Shown here piece after piece: positions 26,446 to 35,698 of a stretch of 64,000 nt of DNA. A model generated the notes under the pieces. It had not been told where the DNA came from and ran no database searches. It worked only from the letters and a program-made list of their open reading frames with translations. Numbering within the stretch: the stretch's first letter is position 1; each line of letters begins with the position of its first letter. Origin of the DNA: Bradyrhizobium nivariense (GTDB lineage: Bacteria > Pseudomonadota > Alphaproteobacteria > Rhizobiales > Xanthobacteraceae); NCBI RefSeq assembly GCF_029846715.1, contig NZ_JARVWW010000032.1:1-64000 (forward strand). Direction: 5' to 3'. The translations under genes were made by a program, and so were the position numbers.

Positions 26446-26841
26446 TCAGGATTCGAAATCCACCGTACGTTCCGGGCTTTTAGTGAGCAGCTTCCGCAGC
26501 CAGGGCGGCGGCGACCCCTTCAGCACGGCTTCGAGTTTGACGCAAAGCTCGTCGATGGGCTCTGGTTGCAGCACCTTCATCGGATGGATGTTGCTCGCGA
26601 CCACTCGCGCAGCACCCGAGCCGCCGATCGCCGCAACATAGAGGATTGCGCAGTCCCTGATCGCGTCGATCTTCGGCGCCAGCTTATCCTCATTGCCGTC
26701 TTCGGTGAGATCACCGCCGAACTGAACCGCCTCAATAAACCGATGCCCGTCTGGGCCGACTTCGTAGATCGCGATGTTCTTGGCCCAGCCGAAGTGCGCA
26801 TCGACGTGCTTCAAGTCCTGAGTGGCGAATGCAACTTTCAT
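26446..26841 (-). CDS. nifX: NifX, FeMo-cofactor precursor carrier
   Basis: 131 residues of the NifX/NafY fold: KVAFATQDLKHVDAHFGWAKN at the start, YEVGPDGHRFIEAVQF in the middle and VVASNIHPMKVLQPEPI later. NifX binds NifB-co and VK-cluster during FeMo-co synthesis on NifEN. The ATG overlaps the nifN stop as ATGA. The same fold is fused to the C-terminus of NifB at 4040-5596. Confidence 0.94.
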   Translation of the reverse strand: MKVAFATQDLKHVDAHFGWAKNIAIYEVGPDGHRFIEAVQFGGDLTEDGNEDKLAPKIDAIRDCAILYVAAIGGSGAARVVASNIHPMKVLQPEPIDELCVKLEAVLKGSPPPWLRKLLTKSPERTVDFES

Positions 26842-28244
26842 CCGTGTTTTTTCTCTCCCTGCTCAATGCAACTGGGGCGGATGGACCTGCAGGTCACCGC
26901 AGCTGATGGCCAGGTGTCGGGAGTCGGTCCATGGTTGGTTTCGCGGTCGGTGATGATCAGATTGGCGATATCAAAGATCAGATCGCGCGTGCCGCGATAG
27001 CCAACGGTCGTGAGGTGCGCAGCGCCAAGGCGATCGAACATCGGAAAGCCCACCCGGAGGAACGGAACATTGAGTCGCGAAGCGGCCTGGCGACCATGTG
27101 AATGCGACATCAAGAGGTCGCAGTCACGTGACCTGGCAAGCTCTTCAAGATCCTCCAGATCGCCGATCAGGACGTCCTCGGTCCTGACCCGCTGAAGCAC
27201 CGGTGAGTTCGTCGTCGTCACCGCAGCCGTTACCTGCGCCCCCATCTCGTGGAGGAAGCTGGAGAGATCGAATAACAAGTCCGGCTCGGCGCCGATCGCG
27301 AGCTTGCGGCCGCCGATATGGAAATGGGCATCCAGCATGGCGTCTGTCAGCTGTCCACGCTGCCGGCGATATTTCGAGGGCACCGACCGGCCGCTGATCT
27401 CGCTCAGAAACGCGATGAATTCGTCGTTTGGAATAAGGCCGCAGAGCCGCTCGAACAGACGGAACGGCGTGCCTGTCCGCGCCTGCATGATCTCGGCCGC
27501 ACGGCGCATTTGCGCGCCGATGGCGATCGTCCAGGCCGCCTGCCCCATGGTCGCGATCTCGTCCACTCCAATGCCGCCGATCGTGGTCGGCGTGAATTGG
27601 TCGGGGATGTGGCCATCCAGCGAACCGGCAACGTCCGGCAGGAAGGAGGGCTTGAGCCCAAAATCCTCAAAGATCGTGCGAAGCTCGTCGAGATCGCCGG
27701 GCGTGAGGTGGCAGCCAGGTAGCACGTTGACGCGGGAGCCATCGCGCGATCTGCCTGCGTCGACGGGAGCCACGAGCACCTCGATCATCCGCGCCACTGT
27801 TTTGCCCCAGCCATCCTGAAAGGCATCCTTGAAATCCGGCGTCGAGACGTAGACAAGGGGAAGCTTTTCGAGCTGCGGATGCTTCTGACGGATCAACCGG
27901 ATGAAGGCCTCGACGTCATCGCCGTTGGTCTCGGTGACGCCAGTCGAATTGATACCAATGATCTCGGGCTTGACGCGATTGTAGATGTTGAGGATCGCCT
28001 GTTCGAGATTCTCGTGACCGCCGAGCACGGTGGCAACCTCGCTCATGGCGGTCGTCTGCATCGGCACGGCTTCATTGAAATGGCGCACGAACAGCGTCAG
28101 CCCGAACGAGGCGCAACCTTGCGGGCCGTGCAAAAGCGGCATCGCGCCGCGCAGGCCCATGAAGGCAAATGAGCCGCCGATCGGCTGGCTCATCTTGAGC
28201 GGATTGACCGAACAGGCTTTCTTCGAGGCAGTGACGATCGCCAT
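26838..28244 (-). CDS. nifN: NifN, FeMo-co scaffold beta subunit
   Basis: 468 residues, homologous to NifK. MSQPIGGSFAFMGLRGAMPLLHG and HGPQGCASFGLTLFVRHF mark the N-terminal cluster-binding region (Cys44), followed by GINSTGVTETNGDDV and LPGCHLTPGDLDELRTI. With NifE it forms the heterotetramer on which NifB-co is matured by Mo and homocitrate insertion. It starts 9 bases after nifE and overlaps nifX. The last 30 residues (CRSIRPSCIEQGEKKHG) form a cysteine-containing tail. Confidence 0.96.
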   Translation of the reverse strand: MAIVTASKKACSVNPLKMSQPIGGSFAFMGLRGAMPLLHGPQGCASFGLTLFVRHFNEAVPMQTTAMSEVATVLGGHENLEQAILNIYNRVKPEIIGINSTGVTETNGDDVEAFIRLIRQKHPQLEKLPLVYVSTPDFKDAFQDGWGKTVARMIEVLVAPVDAGRSRDGSRVNVLPGCHLTPGDLDELRTIFEDFGLKPSFLPDVAGSLDGHIPDQFTPTTIGGIGVDEIATMGQAAWTIAIGAQMRRAAEIMQARTGTPFRLFERLCGLIPNDEFIAFLSEISGRSVPSKYRRQRGQLTDAMLDAHFHIGGRKLAIGAEPDLLFDLSSFLHEMGAQVTAAVTTTNSPVLQRVRTEDVLIGDLEDLEELARSRDCDLLMSHSHGRQAASRLNVPFLRVGFPMFDRLGAAHLTTVGYRGTRDLIFDIANLIITDRETNHGPTPDTWPSAAVTCRSIRPSCIEQGEKKHG

Positions 28245-28253
28245 GTCGTTCTC

Positions 28254-29897
28254 CTACTCAGCCGCCTGCAGCGCTGGGGGCTGGAGATCGGAACAAATGT
28301 CCTTACAAGCAAGGCTCCTTGCGGTGGACTCGGTGCACGGCTTGGCGGCCTCGACGGGGTTCGGGCCATGCGCCGCAATCGCGCTCTCACCATCGCCGAT
28401 CGCAGTTTTGTTGGAAAAACTTATCGTCTTGACGCCGTTCGTGTTCGCGCCCCGAACTGGATCAACGGCTTGCGCATGCATCTGCGCAACCGTCTTTGCC
28501 TGACGCTTCCAATCGAACTCGTCCCAGGGCGCGGCTTGGCGGAGCTGATCCCATATCGGATTGTAGAGTGCTTTCTCGATCTCCTCCATGAGCTTCACAA
28601 TCCCGACATAGCCCATATAGGCGTGGCAGCGCTCCTGGTTGATATCGAGCCATGGCGTCGCCGCCTTTAGTGCAACGAATTGCGACTTGCCGCCCGAGAG
28701 CATGATGTCGGCTTTTGCGTCCTTTAGCATCTTGTAGATCTCGTGAGGTGACATGTCCTCGATCATGTGGGCGTGCTGGCCCATTAATTCCTTGATACGT
28801 TCCTTGTCCTTCTCGGTCGATTTCTTCACGGACGTGCCGACGATTTCGAGCCCGGCCTCCTGCAAAGCGGCCACCATCGACCAGGATTTCACGCCACCGG
28901 TGATGAGAACGACCCTCTTGCCGGCAAAGCGCGGCTTGAAACGTTCGATCGCAGTCCAGGCTTTGGTCTCTTCGCGTGCGATCAGGGCTTGCGTTCGTTC
29001 CATCAGCTCAGCCGGCGCGCCACGTTCGATCAGCATGCGCGCAATCTGGCGCAGTGAATCGCTGGAATCCTCAATACCGTAGAACGAGCCTTCAAAAAAC
29101 GGGATGCCGTAGCGCTGCCTCATCTTGCGTGCGACGTTGATCATCGCTCTTGAACAGACCATCATCGCGGCTTTGGCTCGGTGCGAACAAGCGACCTCGC
29201 GATACTTGCCGTCCCCTGAGATGCACGAAAGGATCCGGATTCCGAGCTCATCGAGCAGCGGCTTGACCTGCCAGAGCTCGCCGGACAGGTTGTATTCGCC
29301 GATGATGTTGATGTCGTACGGCGTGGTGTAATCCGGCTCTCCGGTACCGATGACGTGCTCCAGCAGTGCTTCGCCCGCGAGCTTGTTGCCCAGGTTCTTC
29401 GACCCCACAAATCCCGGTGAATTGATGGGAATGACGGGTTTGCCGAATTTGGCGGAGGCCGCCTTGCAGACCATATCGATGTCGTCGCCGATCATCGCGG
29501 GCACGCACGTCTGGTAGACGAAGATGGCCTGTGGATCGTATTTCTCTGTGATCTCCTTGACTGCCCTGTACAGCCGCTTCTCGCCGCCGAACACGACGTC
29601 GGTCTCGCTCATGTCAGTGGTGAAGCTTCTGCGCCACAGATCAGAGCCGGAGGAGGCGGAACCGCGGTTGTCCCAGGAATTGCCCTCACAGGCAATTGGA
29701 CCATGCACAAGATGGGCGACATCGGTGAAGGGCTGCAGTGCGATTTTGGCGCCATCGAAGGCACAGCCGCCGGCGGCGCCGCCCGGCTTCAACTGCTTGG
29801 TGCATCCATTCTTGCGCTCGACCTTCGACTTGCTCGCGTTCCTCGGGCAGTCCGGTTCGTTAAAGACGTCCTGTATGATCGTGGGAAGCGAACTCAT
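28254..29897 (-). CDS. nifE: NifE, FeMo-co scaffold alpha subunit
   Basis: 547 residues from ATG 29897 (MSSLPTIIQDVFNEPDC). NifD-like fold with GGCAFDGAKIALQPF, AHLVHGPIACEGNSWDNRGS and YQTCVPAMIGDDIDMV as cluster ligands, and VCSRAMINVARKMRQRYG as the region equivalent to the FeMo-co cysteine of NifD. The C-terminal 90 residues extend past the usual fold (AQMHAQAVDPVRGANTNGV and beyond), as in other bradyrhizobial NifE. An in-frame ATG at 29930 is possible but the inner start matches the family. Confidence 0.96.
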   Translation of the reverse strand: MSSLPTIIQDVFNEPDCPRNASKSKVERKNGCTKQLKPGGAAGGCAFDGAKIALQPFTDVAHLVHGPIACEGNSWDNRGSASSGSDLWRRSFTTDMSETDVVFGGEKRLYRAVKEITEKYDPQAIFVYQTCVPAMIGDDIDMVCKAASAKFGKPVIPINSPGFVGSKNLGNKLAGEALLEHVIGTGEPDYTTPYDINIIGEYNLSGELWQVKPLLDELGIRILSCISGDGKYREVACSHRAKAAMMVCSRAMINVARKMRQRYGIPFFEGSFYGIEDSSDSLRQIARMLIERGAPAELMERTQALIAREETKAWTAIERFKPRFAGKRVVLITGGVKSWSMVAALQEAGLEIVGTSVKKSTEKDKERIKELMGQHAHMIEDMSPHEIYKMLKDAKADIMLSGGKSQFVALKAATPWLDINQERCHAYMGYVGIVKLMEEIEKALYNPIWDQLRQAAPWDEFDWKRQAKTVAQMHAQAVDPVRGANTNGVKTISFSNKTAIGDGESAIAAHGPNPVEAAKPCTESTARSLACKDICSDLQPPALQAAE

Positions 29898-30014
29898 GGT
29901 GTCTCTTTCGGGGATGCCAACACACCGCACAGACCAAGAGGATGGCCGGCGGATAACATGTGATCCCCGCCACAGCGCCGCTGTTCCTGCGGACGATGAG
30001 GCGGGGCGCTCGCC

Positions 30015-31577
30015 TTAGCGTATGATGTCGAAGCTGTAATCTGTCTTGCCAACCGAGCTGGTTTTTCTATCGATCTCATCAAAGATCTTGTCGAGAATCT
30101 TGACCAGCACATTCATGCTACCCTGATAGCCCCACACTGGATAACGATGATGATGATGGCGATCGAAGATGGGAAACCCGATGCGGATTAGCGGCGTTCC
30201 AGTGTCACGCTCGAGATACTTGCCATAGGTGTTACCGATCAGGAAATCGACGGGTTCTGTGAACAGAAGCGAACGCATGTGCCAGAGATCCTTGCCCGGA
30301 AAGGCGCGACAGTTCTTACCGAACGGCGAACTCGCGAACAGCGCCTGCATCTTCTGCTCCCAGGCCTTACTCCCGTTGGTCGAGAGCACGTGGATCGGCT
30401 CAGCGCCGAGCTCCAACAAGAATGCGGCCAGGCCATAGCAGAGGTCGGGATCGCCGTAGATCGCGAACTTCTTGCCGTGAACGTGCGCGCTAGAGTCAGC
30501 CATTGCGTCTACTAGACGTCCGCGCTCCTGCTCCAGCGCATTTGGAATTGCCTTGTTGGTGATACGCGACAGCGTCATCAGGAAATCGTCTGTGGCACTG
30601 ACGCCCAGCGGGTGATTGAAGGCGACGACCTCCTGGTCGTGCCCCTTGACGAAGGCCAACGTCTTCTCCGTGCAATATTGCTGCATGGAAATCGTTGCCT
30701 TCGCGTGGACTGCGTTCGCTGCATCCTCTAGTGTGGTGCCGCCATCGTACATGCGGAACTCGCCATCCGTGGGGGTATCGAACACGTCGCTGTTATCCGC
30801 GAGGATCGTGTAGCCGATCCCCATCAGCTCGAAGATGCGCTTTATCTCACGGACGTTGCCGACAGTGTAGCCGTCGAATCCGCCGATCAAGTTGATCGTG
30901 TCGTTCGCCTTGCGCTGGAGTTTTGGCGCCGTGCCGGCTTTGCCATCCCAGAAATGCTCGAGGATGCCCTTGAGGGCGTTGTCGTAGCCGGTAACGTGGC
31001 TGCCCACGAATGCAGGAGTGTGAGCGAATGGTACGTCGTAGTCCGCGGGGACTGAACCTTTTTCCTTAGATGTTTTGATGAAGGCGTTGAGATCGTCCCC
31101 GATGACTTCCGCCATGCAGGTCGTGGCGACCGCGATCATCTTCGGTTTGTACATGTTATAGCTGTTGGCAAGCCCGTCGGTCAGGTTGTTGAGCCCCCCG
31201 AACACTGCCGCGTCTTCCGTCATGGACGAGGAGACGCACGAGGTCGGCTCCTTGAAGTGCCGCGACAAATGGCTGCGATAATACGCGACGCAACCCTGGG
31301 AGCCGTGGACGAACGGCAGTGTGCGCTCGAACCCGAGCGCGGCGAACACCGCACCAAGCGGCTGGCAAGCCTTCGCCGGATTAACAGTTAGCGCCTCGCG
31401 GGCAAAGTTCTTCTCGCGGTATTCGGGCGTCTTGGACCATTCTCTGATGCGGTCGACTTCGGCGGGATCGTGCGGATTCTCAAATAGCGCCTTCTTGTTG
31501 GCCAGCATCTGCTGGTATTCGTCTCCCCGGAAAAGCTCAGAGTGGTCGAGTATGTGTTCGGCGTTCTGTGTCATCAT
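30015..31577 (-). CDS. nifK: NifK, MoFe protein beta subunit
   Basis: 520 residues. P-cluster cysteines are in NPAKACQPLGAVFAAL (Cys71), HGSQGCVAYYRSHLSRHFKE (Cys96) and ATTCMAEVIGDDLNAF (Cys154). The C-terminus KTDYSFDIIR is characteristic. It forms the alpha2-beta2 MoFe protein with NifD. It lies 78 bases downstream of nifD and 117 bases upstream of nifE, in one transcription unit. Confidence 0.98.
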   Translation of the reverse strand: MMTQNAEHILDHSELFRGDEYQQMLANKKALFENPHDPAEVDRIREWSKTPEYREKNFAREALTVNPAKACQPLGAVFAALGFERTLPFVHGSQGCVAYYRSHLSRHFKEPTSCVSSSMTEDAAVFGGLNNLTDGLANSYNMYKPKMIAVATTCMAEVIGDDLNAFIKTSKEKGSVPADYDVPFAHTPAFVGSHVTGYDNALKGILEHFWDGKAGTAPKLQRKANDTINLIGGFDGYTVGNVREIKRIFELMGIGYTILADNSDVFDTPTDGEFRMYDGGTTLEDAANAVHAKATISMQQYCTEKTLAFVKGHDQEVVAFNHPLGVSATDDFLMTLSRITNKAIPNALEQERGRLVDAMADSSAHVHGKKFAIYGDPDLCYGLAAFLLELGAEPIHVLSTNGSKAWEQKMQALFASSPFGKNCRAFPGKDLWHMRSLLFTEPVDFLIGNTYGKYLERDTGTPLIRIGFPIFDRHHHHRYPVWGYQGSMNVLVKILDKIFDEIDRKTSSVGKTDYSFDIIR

Positions 31578-31655
31578 GGCACTCTTTAGGTTCTTGTGTT
31601 TGTTCTCCTGCCCCTCCCCTCCTCTGCGGAAGAAAGGGTCCAGGCGCCGGCTTTC

Positions 31656-33158
31656 CTATTCCGCCGCCATGAGGCTCGGCCGCGGAGCGTCCTTCCAAGG
31701 TGCCTTGGTCTTTCCCCAGATCGGGGAGTTGATCGCCATGTCCATGTCGCGGGCGAAGATCGCGAAGCCGTCATAGCCGTGGTAAGGACCCGAGTAGTCC
31801 CAGGAATGCATTTGGCGGAACGGCACGCCCATCTTCTGAAAGACGTACTTTTCCTTGATACCGGAGCCGACGAGGTCTGGCCGGATGTGTTCAACGAATC
31901 GCTCGAATTCGTAGCCGGTGACATCGTCGTAGATCAGCGTGCCATCTTTGACGTAGTGCTGAGCGGTGCGCTGGTAGTCATCGTTATGCGCGAACTCATA
32001 GCCCGTGCCGACAACATCCATGCCCAGGTCCTCGTAGGCGCCGATGACGTGGCGAGGACGTAAGCCGCCGACGAACAGCATTACGGTCTTGCCTTCGAGC
32101 CGCGGCCGGTATTTCGCGGTCACCTTATCGACAAGCGGCTGATATTTGGCGATGACCCGCTCGGCGCCTTCCTTAATCTTGTCATCGAAGAAGCTTGCAA
32201 TTTTACGCAGCGACTCCGCGATTTTGGACGGCCCGAAGAAGTTGTACTCGCACCAAGGAATTCCGAATTTTTCCTCCATATGCCGTGAGATGTAGTTCAT
32301 CGAGCGATAGCAATGCAATATGTTGAGCTTCGCCTTCGGCGTCGCCTCCAATTCAGCGAGAGATCCATCCCCGGACCACTGGGCGATGACGCGCAGGCCC
32401 ATTTCTTCGAGCAGGATCCGAGACGACCAGGCATCGCCGCCGATGTTGTAGTCGCCGATGATCGCAACGTCATATGGCGTCGACTCAAATGTAGAGCTGG
32501 CCTCTGGGGTGCTCTTGTCGAAGATCCAGTCTCGAACGGCGTCGTTCGCGATGTGATGGCCGAGCGATTGTGACACGCCACGAAACCCCTCGCACCGCAC
32601 CGGCACGATGGTTTTGCCGCCATATTCCTTTGACTTTTCTCTCGAGACCGCCTCGATATCGTCGCCGATCAAACCGATCGGACATTCGGACTGAATGGTG
32701 ATGCCCCTGTTGAGAGGAAATAGCTCCTGAAGCTCGTCGATGAGTTTGGTAATCTTTTTGTCGCCGCCGAACACGATATCCTTTTCCTGGAAATCGGAGG
32801 TGAACTGCAGTGTCACGAACGTGTCGATGCCGGTTGTGCCGATGTAGTAGTTGCGCCGCGAGCCCCATGAGTACTGACCACAACCGACCGGACCGTGGCT
32901 GATGTGGATCATGTCCTTGATCGGCCCCCAGACCACGCCCTTGGAGCCCGCGTAGGCGCAACCACGGATGGTCATCACGCCCGGAATGGACTTGATATTC
33001 GACTTGACGCCACAATCCGACTTTCCCGCCTCGTGAACACTGAGATGCTTGGCGCGCCTTTTGGCGGTCTTCTCTGGGTAGACCTTCAACACCTCATCGA
33101 TTAGCTGCTTGTTGCGCGCCTTGATCTCAGCGACGCTCTGGGTAGTTGCTCGGCTCAT
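31656..33158 (-). CDS. nifD: NifD, MoFe protein alpha subunit
   Basis: 500 residues. P-cluster ligands Cys67 (MTIRGCAYAGSKGV), Cys93 (HGPVGCGQYSWGSRRNYYIG) and Cys159 (IQSECPIGLIGDDIEAV). FeMo-co ligands Cys283 (NILHCYRSMNYISRHMEEKF) and His451 (QMHSWDYSGPYHGYDGFAIF). All are intact, so the protein should be functional. First gene of nifDKENX with a leader of roughly 375 bases after the sigma-54 promoter. nifH is absent, as in Bradyrhizobium where it is a separate operon. Confidence 0.98.
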   Translation of the reverse strand: MSRATTQSVAEIKARNKQLIDEVLKVYPEKTAKRRAKHLSVHEAGKSDCGVKSNIKSIPGVMTIRGCAYAGSKGVVWGPIKDMIHISHGPVGCGQYSWGSRRNYYIGTTGIDTFVTLQFTSDFQEKDIVFGGDKKITKLIDELQELFPLNRGITIQSECPIGLIGDDIEAVSREKSKEYGGKTIVPVRCEGFRGVSQSLGHHIANDAVRDWIFDKSTPEASSTFESTPYDVAIIGDYNIGGDAWSSRILLEEMGLRVIAQWSGDGSLAELEATPKAKLNILHCYRSMNYISRHMEEKFGIPWCEYNFFGPSKIAESLRKIASFFDDKIKEGAERVIAKYQPLVDKVTAKYRPRLEGKTVMLFVGGLRPRHVIGAYEDLGMDVVGTGYEFAHNDDYQRTAQHYVKDGTLIYDDVTGYEFERFVEHIRPDLVGSGIKEKYVFQKMGVPFRQMHSWDYSGPYHGYDGFAIFARDMDMAINSPIWGKTKAPWKDAPRPSLMAAE

Positions 33159-33540
33159 ACAAGTTTCCTTTCGATTGTCGTCTCAATATCAAGAAGCGAC
33201 GCTTTTCCGGTGGACCGACGGATTTCCGATCCGGCGTTCAGGTGTACAGCGTGCAATCTCCGTGACCGGTCCTACCGATCGCAACTTCGCGGCCTTCTGG
33301 ATCATGCGGCAGCGGTCATCCACGATATTGTAGTTCATCTCGGCTGAGCGCTTGCGAGCGCCGTGTGTGTGACGCTGTTGATTTGTCGACGGGATCGCTG
33401 ACCACGACGCGTCTCGGTGAAGTCATGCCTGCTCTCCAGCGGTTGGTCATATCGGCTTCTTTACTCACTGCCTGCCATCAGTGGCCTGTCCCTCTGCATG
33501 TTGATGCAAAGGGCTAACAGCCGCCTCTTGCGCAGGGATC
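33159..33540 (-). other. Long nifD leader region
   Basis: Between the -12 element and the nifD ATG there are about 380 bases without a supported coding frame. The ribosome site AAGGAAAC lies just before the ATG. A leader RNA with regulatory or stabilising structure is possible; I did not find a strong hairpin by eye. Confidence 0.4.
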
Positions 33541-33556
33541 TGCAACGAGTGTGCCA
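33541..33556 (-). promoter_or_regulatory. Sigma-54 promoter of nifDKENX
   Basis: Minus strand TGGCACACTCGTTGCA: TGGCAC, correct spacing and TTGCA, one change from consensus. Confidence 0.88.
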
Positions 33557-33615
33557 GCGCTGGCTCAATACAAAAACCCACGTCTGTAGAGCTAGATAGC
33601 TGGTAGGATGCGGAT

Positions 33616-33646
33616 TGTTAGAAACCTGACCTGTCTGGCACCGACA
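33616..33646 (-). promoter_or_regulatory. Imperfect NifA-like sites upstream of nifD
   Basis: TGT-TAGAAACCTG-ACC (33616-33631) and CCTGT-CTGGCACCG-ACAGG, a palindrome with N9 spacing (33632-33646), lie 60-90 bases upstream of the promoter. Each deviates slightly from TGT-N10-ACA. Confidence 0.4.
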
Positions 33647-33665
33647 GGCGTACCCGCTAACGGCC

Positions 33666-33681
33666 TGTCTGAAACAAAACA
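33666..33681 (-). promoter_or_regulatory. NifA upstream activator sequence for nifD
   Basis: TGT-CTGAAACAAA-ACA, an exact TGT-N10-ACA site 110 bases upstream of the -24 element. Confidence 0.8.
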
Positions 33682-33881
33682 ATCAGTTGCGCTCTCCGCG
33701 AAATCGACGCCGCCAAAGATAGGTTGTTCGCCGCATTGAAGGTCGAGTCAGGGACGAAGAAAGATATCGCCGAGACATCGCTCACCTTGGACATCACCGA
33801 GCACCGGCATTTCGGGATTGGATCATCGCTGCCATGGTCGCGCTTTCCGCTTTGATGAGCATGTCCGCCGGACTTGTCTGA

Positions 33882-34418
33882 ATGATCCCGCTGGCCGCGG
33901 CGTACCTTCTGCCAACCATCATCGCCTTCAAACTTCGGCATCACTACGCCTGGGCGTTGGCCATCCTGAACGTCGTCTTTGGCTCCGCCGTGCTCGGCTG
34001 GCTTGGGTTCTTCGTGCGGGCGCTGATTTGTCTTTGGAATCGGCATTGGCCGCCAGGTCACAGCATTCGGCACCCGGCCTGGCGAAGACTCCAGCCGGGG
34101 ATCCGCCTCAACGATGCCCAATTACGATCTGCGCTCCGGATGGAAGCTGCCCGTCTTGCAAGCCGAGATCTTCGCCTTCGAAAGAGAGGGAGCCCGGTGG
34201 AATCAGCCGTGTCCATCAAGCTGCATTGCGCGCCTTCCTCGCTTCTGAAGCGACGAGTTGGCTGCACTCAGCCGCCAGTCGGTTCACGCCCTCGCGTCGG
34301 CCTGCTCACGACCCCTTTTGACCTTCTCGCGCTCCTGCTGGAGCGCTTCGGTCTCTCGGGCGACCTGCGCGTCCCTGCTCGCCCAGGTGTTCCCGGAACC
34401 GCTGGCGGCTCTCGGTGA
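33882..34418 (+). CDS. Small membrane protein resembling superinfection-immunity family; C-terminal part doubtful
   Basis: The first 60 residues (IPLAAAYLLPTIIAFKLRHH, then ILNVVFGSAVLGWLGFFVRALI) give two membrane helices with the YFLPTIIAF...LN...GWTxxGW pattern of T4-type superinfection immunity proteins, a short family also common on bacterial chromosomes. Such proteins are usually 60-90 residues; here the frame runs to 178 with a low-quality tail overlapping a DUF2130 remnant on the other strand, so a frameshift probably removed the true stop. No strong ribosome site. Confidence 0.45.
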   Translation: MIPLAAAYLLPTIIAFKLRHHYAWALAILNVVFGSAVLGWLGFFVRALICLWNRHWPPGHSIRHPAWRRLQPGIRLNDAQLRSALRMEAARLASRDLRLRKRGSPVESAVSIKLHCAPSSLLKRRVGCTQPPVGSRPRVGLLTTPFDLLALLLERFGLSGDLRVPARPGVPGTAGGSR

Positions 34419-34524
34419 GAAAAGGGACGGCGAGGGATTCAGTTAGCCGAATCCCATGGTTGCAGATCGGGCACTGCAGGGTGGGTTCATGAGCGCATTT
34501 GGCCGCCGTCGCGTTAGATGTCAT
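34210..34524 (-). pseudogene. DUF2130 protein, N-terminal remnant
   Basis: From ATG 34524 the product reads MTSNATAAKCAHEPTLQCPI then CNHGIRLTESLAVPFL, the zinc-knuckle-like start of DUF2130 proteins. The frame is then lost, and VNRLAAECSQLVASEARKAR, part of the long coiled coil, appears in another frame. The bulk of the roughly 400-residue family is absent. The ATG overlaps the stop of the XRE gene upstream. Confidence 0.6.
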
Positions 34525-34889
34525 GAACCCTCCCCTTTCGGCAGCTCCTCGGCCCGAATAAACGAGATCCGGCCCGCTCTGCCGCGCTTCCGATGTGGCT
34601 TTACCGTTATTTCGACGTCCTGGTCGAACGCTGTCAGCATACGCAGCAGTTTTACCACCGAAACCAGCCTGAACTGGCCCCGAAGCAGCTTGGACAGATT
34701 GGGCTGCTTCACGCCCACCAGCTTCGCGGCTTCGGTCTGCGTGATCTCCCGCTCCGCCATCAACCGCTTCAGTTGTGCGACGAGGGCTGCCTTGAGTTGG
34801 TGCTCGTGGGCATTCGGCAGGCCGAGATCAGTAAAAATGTTGCCGGAGCGCCGACTGTGGGCGGGCAGCTTCTTCTTCGCGCTCATCAT
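34521..34889 (-). CDS. XRE-family helix-turn-helix protein (HigA/antitoxin-like)
   Basis: 122 residues. The HTH core is REITQTEAAKLVGVKQPNLS and KLLRGQFRLVSVVKLLRMLT, followed by AFDQDVEITVKPHRKRG, the arrangement of the XRE antitoxin group usually paired with a RelE/Gp49-type toxin. No toxin gene is recognisable directly upstream (34890-35190), so this is an orphan antitoxin or regulator. The stop overlaps the start of the DUF2130 remnant. Confidence 0.85.
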   Translation of the reverse strand: MMSAKKKLPAHSRRSGNIFTDLGLPNAHEHQLKAALVAQLKRLMAEREITQTEAAKLVGVKQPNLSKLLRGQFRLVSVVKLLRMLTAFDQDVEITVKPHRKRGRAGRISFIRAEELPKGEGS

Positions 34890-35197
34890 TAGGCTGGCTT
34901 TTTTCCTTGTGGATCGCTTCGGTGTCGCGCAGGCGCTGCCGAAGAGATGCCCTTCTGCGAGGCCAGTTCGTCCCTGATGCTGATCAGCGCTCTAAAGAGC
35001 TGCTGATCGGCTCGGGTGAAGGTCAATTTGAACGCTCTACCGGGCTCGAGTGCCTTCGGAGATTTAGCTTAATTTGTTGTGGGTTTGCTCGTCTTGGAGG
35101 ACGGCACACAGGCGGGGAGCACGTATTGTGTGAGGCTAAGAGTGTTGACAGTAATTCGTGCGTCCGAGCGCCTGCTGAAATCAGTGTAAGACACGGG
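34890..35197. other. No intact gene; possible toxin remnant
   Basis: The minus strand contains FKLTFTRADQQLFRALISIR then DELASQKGISSAAPAR just upstream of the XRE gene, protein-like but not recognised. No start or complete frame. Confidence 0.3.
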
Positions 35198-35698
35198 TCA
35201 CTTCCATAGAAGAGTTTCTGGCCAATCTGTGAACTCCAACTCGAAGCTACGCAGGCCAGTGAGTTTGGTCGTAAATTTAAGGCTCTTCCCTGAAAGGGCG
35301 GCCAATGAGCCAGATGCGTATTTGAATACTGTTGTACCGGAAGCTGCGACCGCGATTCCTTGCTCGCCTTCTAAGCTAGAGAAGCCGGTCGCTTCGGAGA
35401 GTTGCCCAATTGCAACTCCCTCCGGCGCGCCGTGAAATTCCAGGGACGCCAAGTATGTTCCCTTGTCAGCAGCCCACTCGCTAACCGACACCGCTGTAAT
35501 CCCCGGGTCGCTGCCATCCGTGATCCGACAGCCATATTGAACCGTGAGAACGACCCGCTCATTCCGAACTCCGACGGGCTCTCGATCGGCGGCGGTGATC
35601 GTGCACGCGTACCGCCTTGTATCCGCAACCGCGCCCGTGCTTAGCCCGAACAACTCGATAGCGGAACATAACACAAAAGCGAGAACGGGTTTTATCAT
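35198..35698 (-). CDS. Secreted hypothetical protein
   Basis: 166 residues with a clear signal peptide (MIKPVLAFVLCSAIELFGLS, cleavage near AVADT). The mature part is rich in beta strands and Thr/Gly (RYACTITAADREPV, later GTTVFKYASGSLAALSGKSL). Two mature cysteines (YACTI and YGCRI) could form a disulfide. An AGGTG ribosome site precedes the ATG. The family is not recognised and no operon partner is visible. Confidence 0.65.
   Translation of the reverse strand: MIKPVLAFVLCSAIELFGLSTGAVADTRRYACTITAADREPVGVRNERVVLTVQYGCRITDGSDPGITAVSVSEWAADKGTYLASLEFHGAPEGVAIGQLSEATGFSSLEGEQGIAVAASGTTVFKYASGSLAALSGKSLKFTTKLTGLRSFELEFTDWPETLLWK

Noticed and set aside
33461..33682. Small minus-strand frame upstream of nifD
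   Set aside because: It overlaps the sigma-54 promoter and NifA sites and has no ribosome site.
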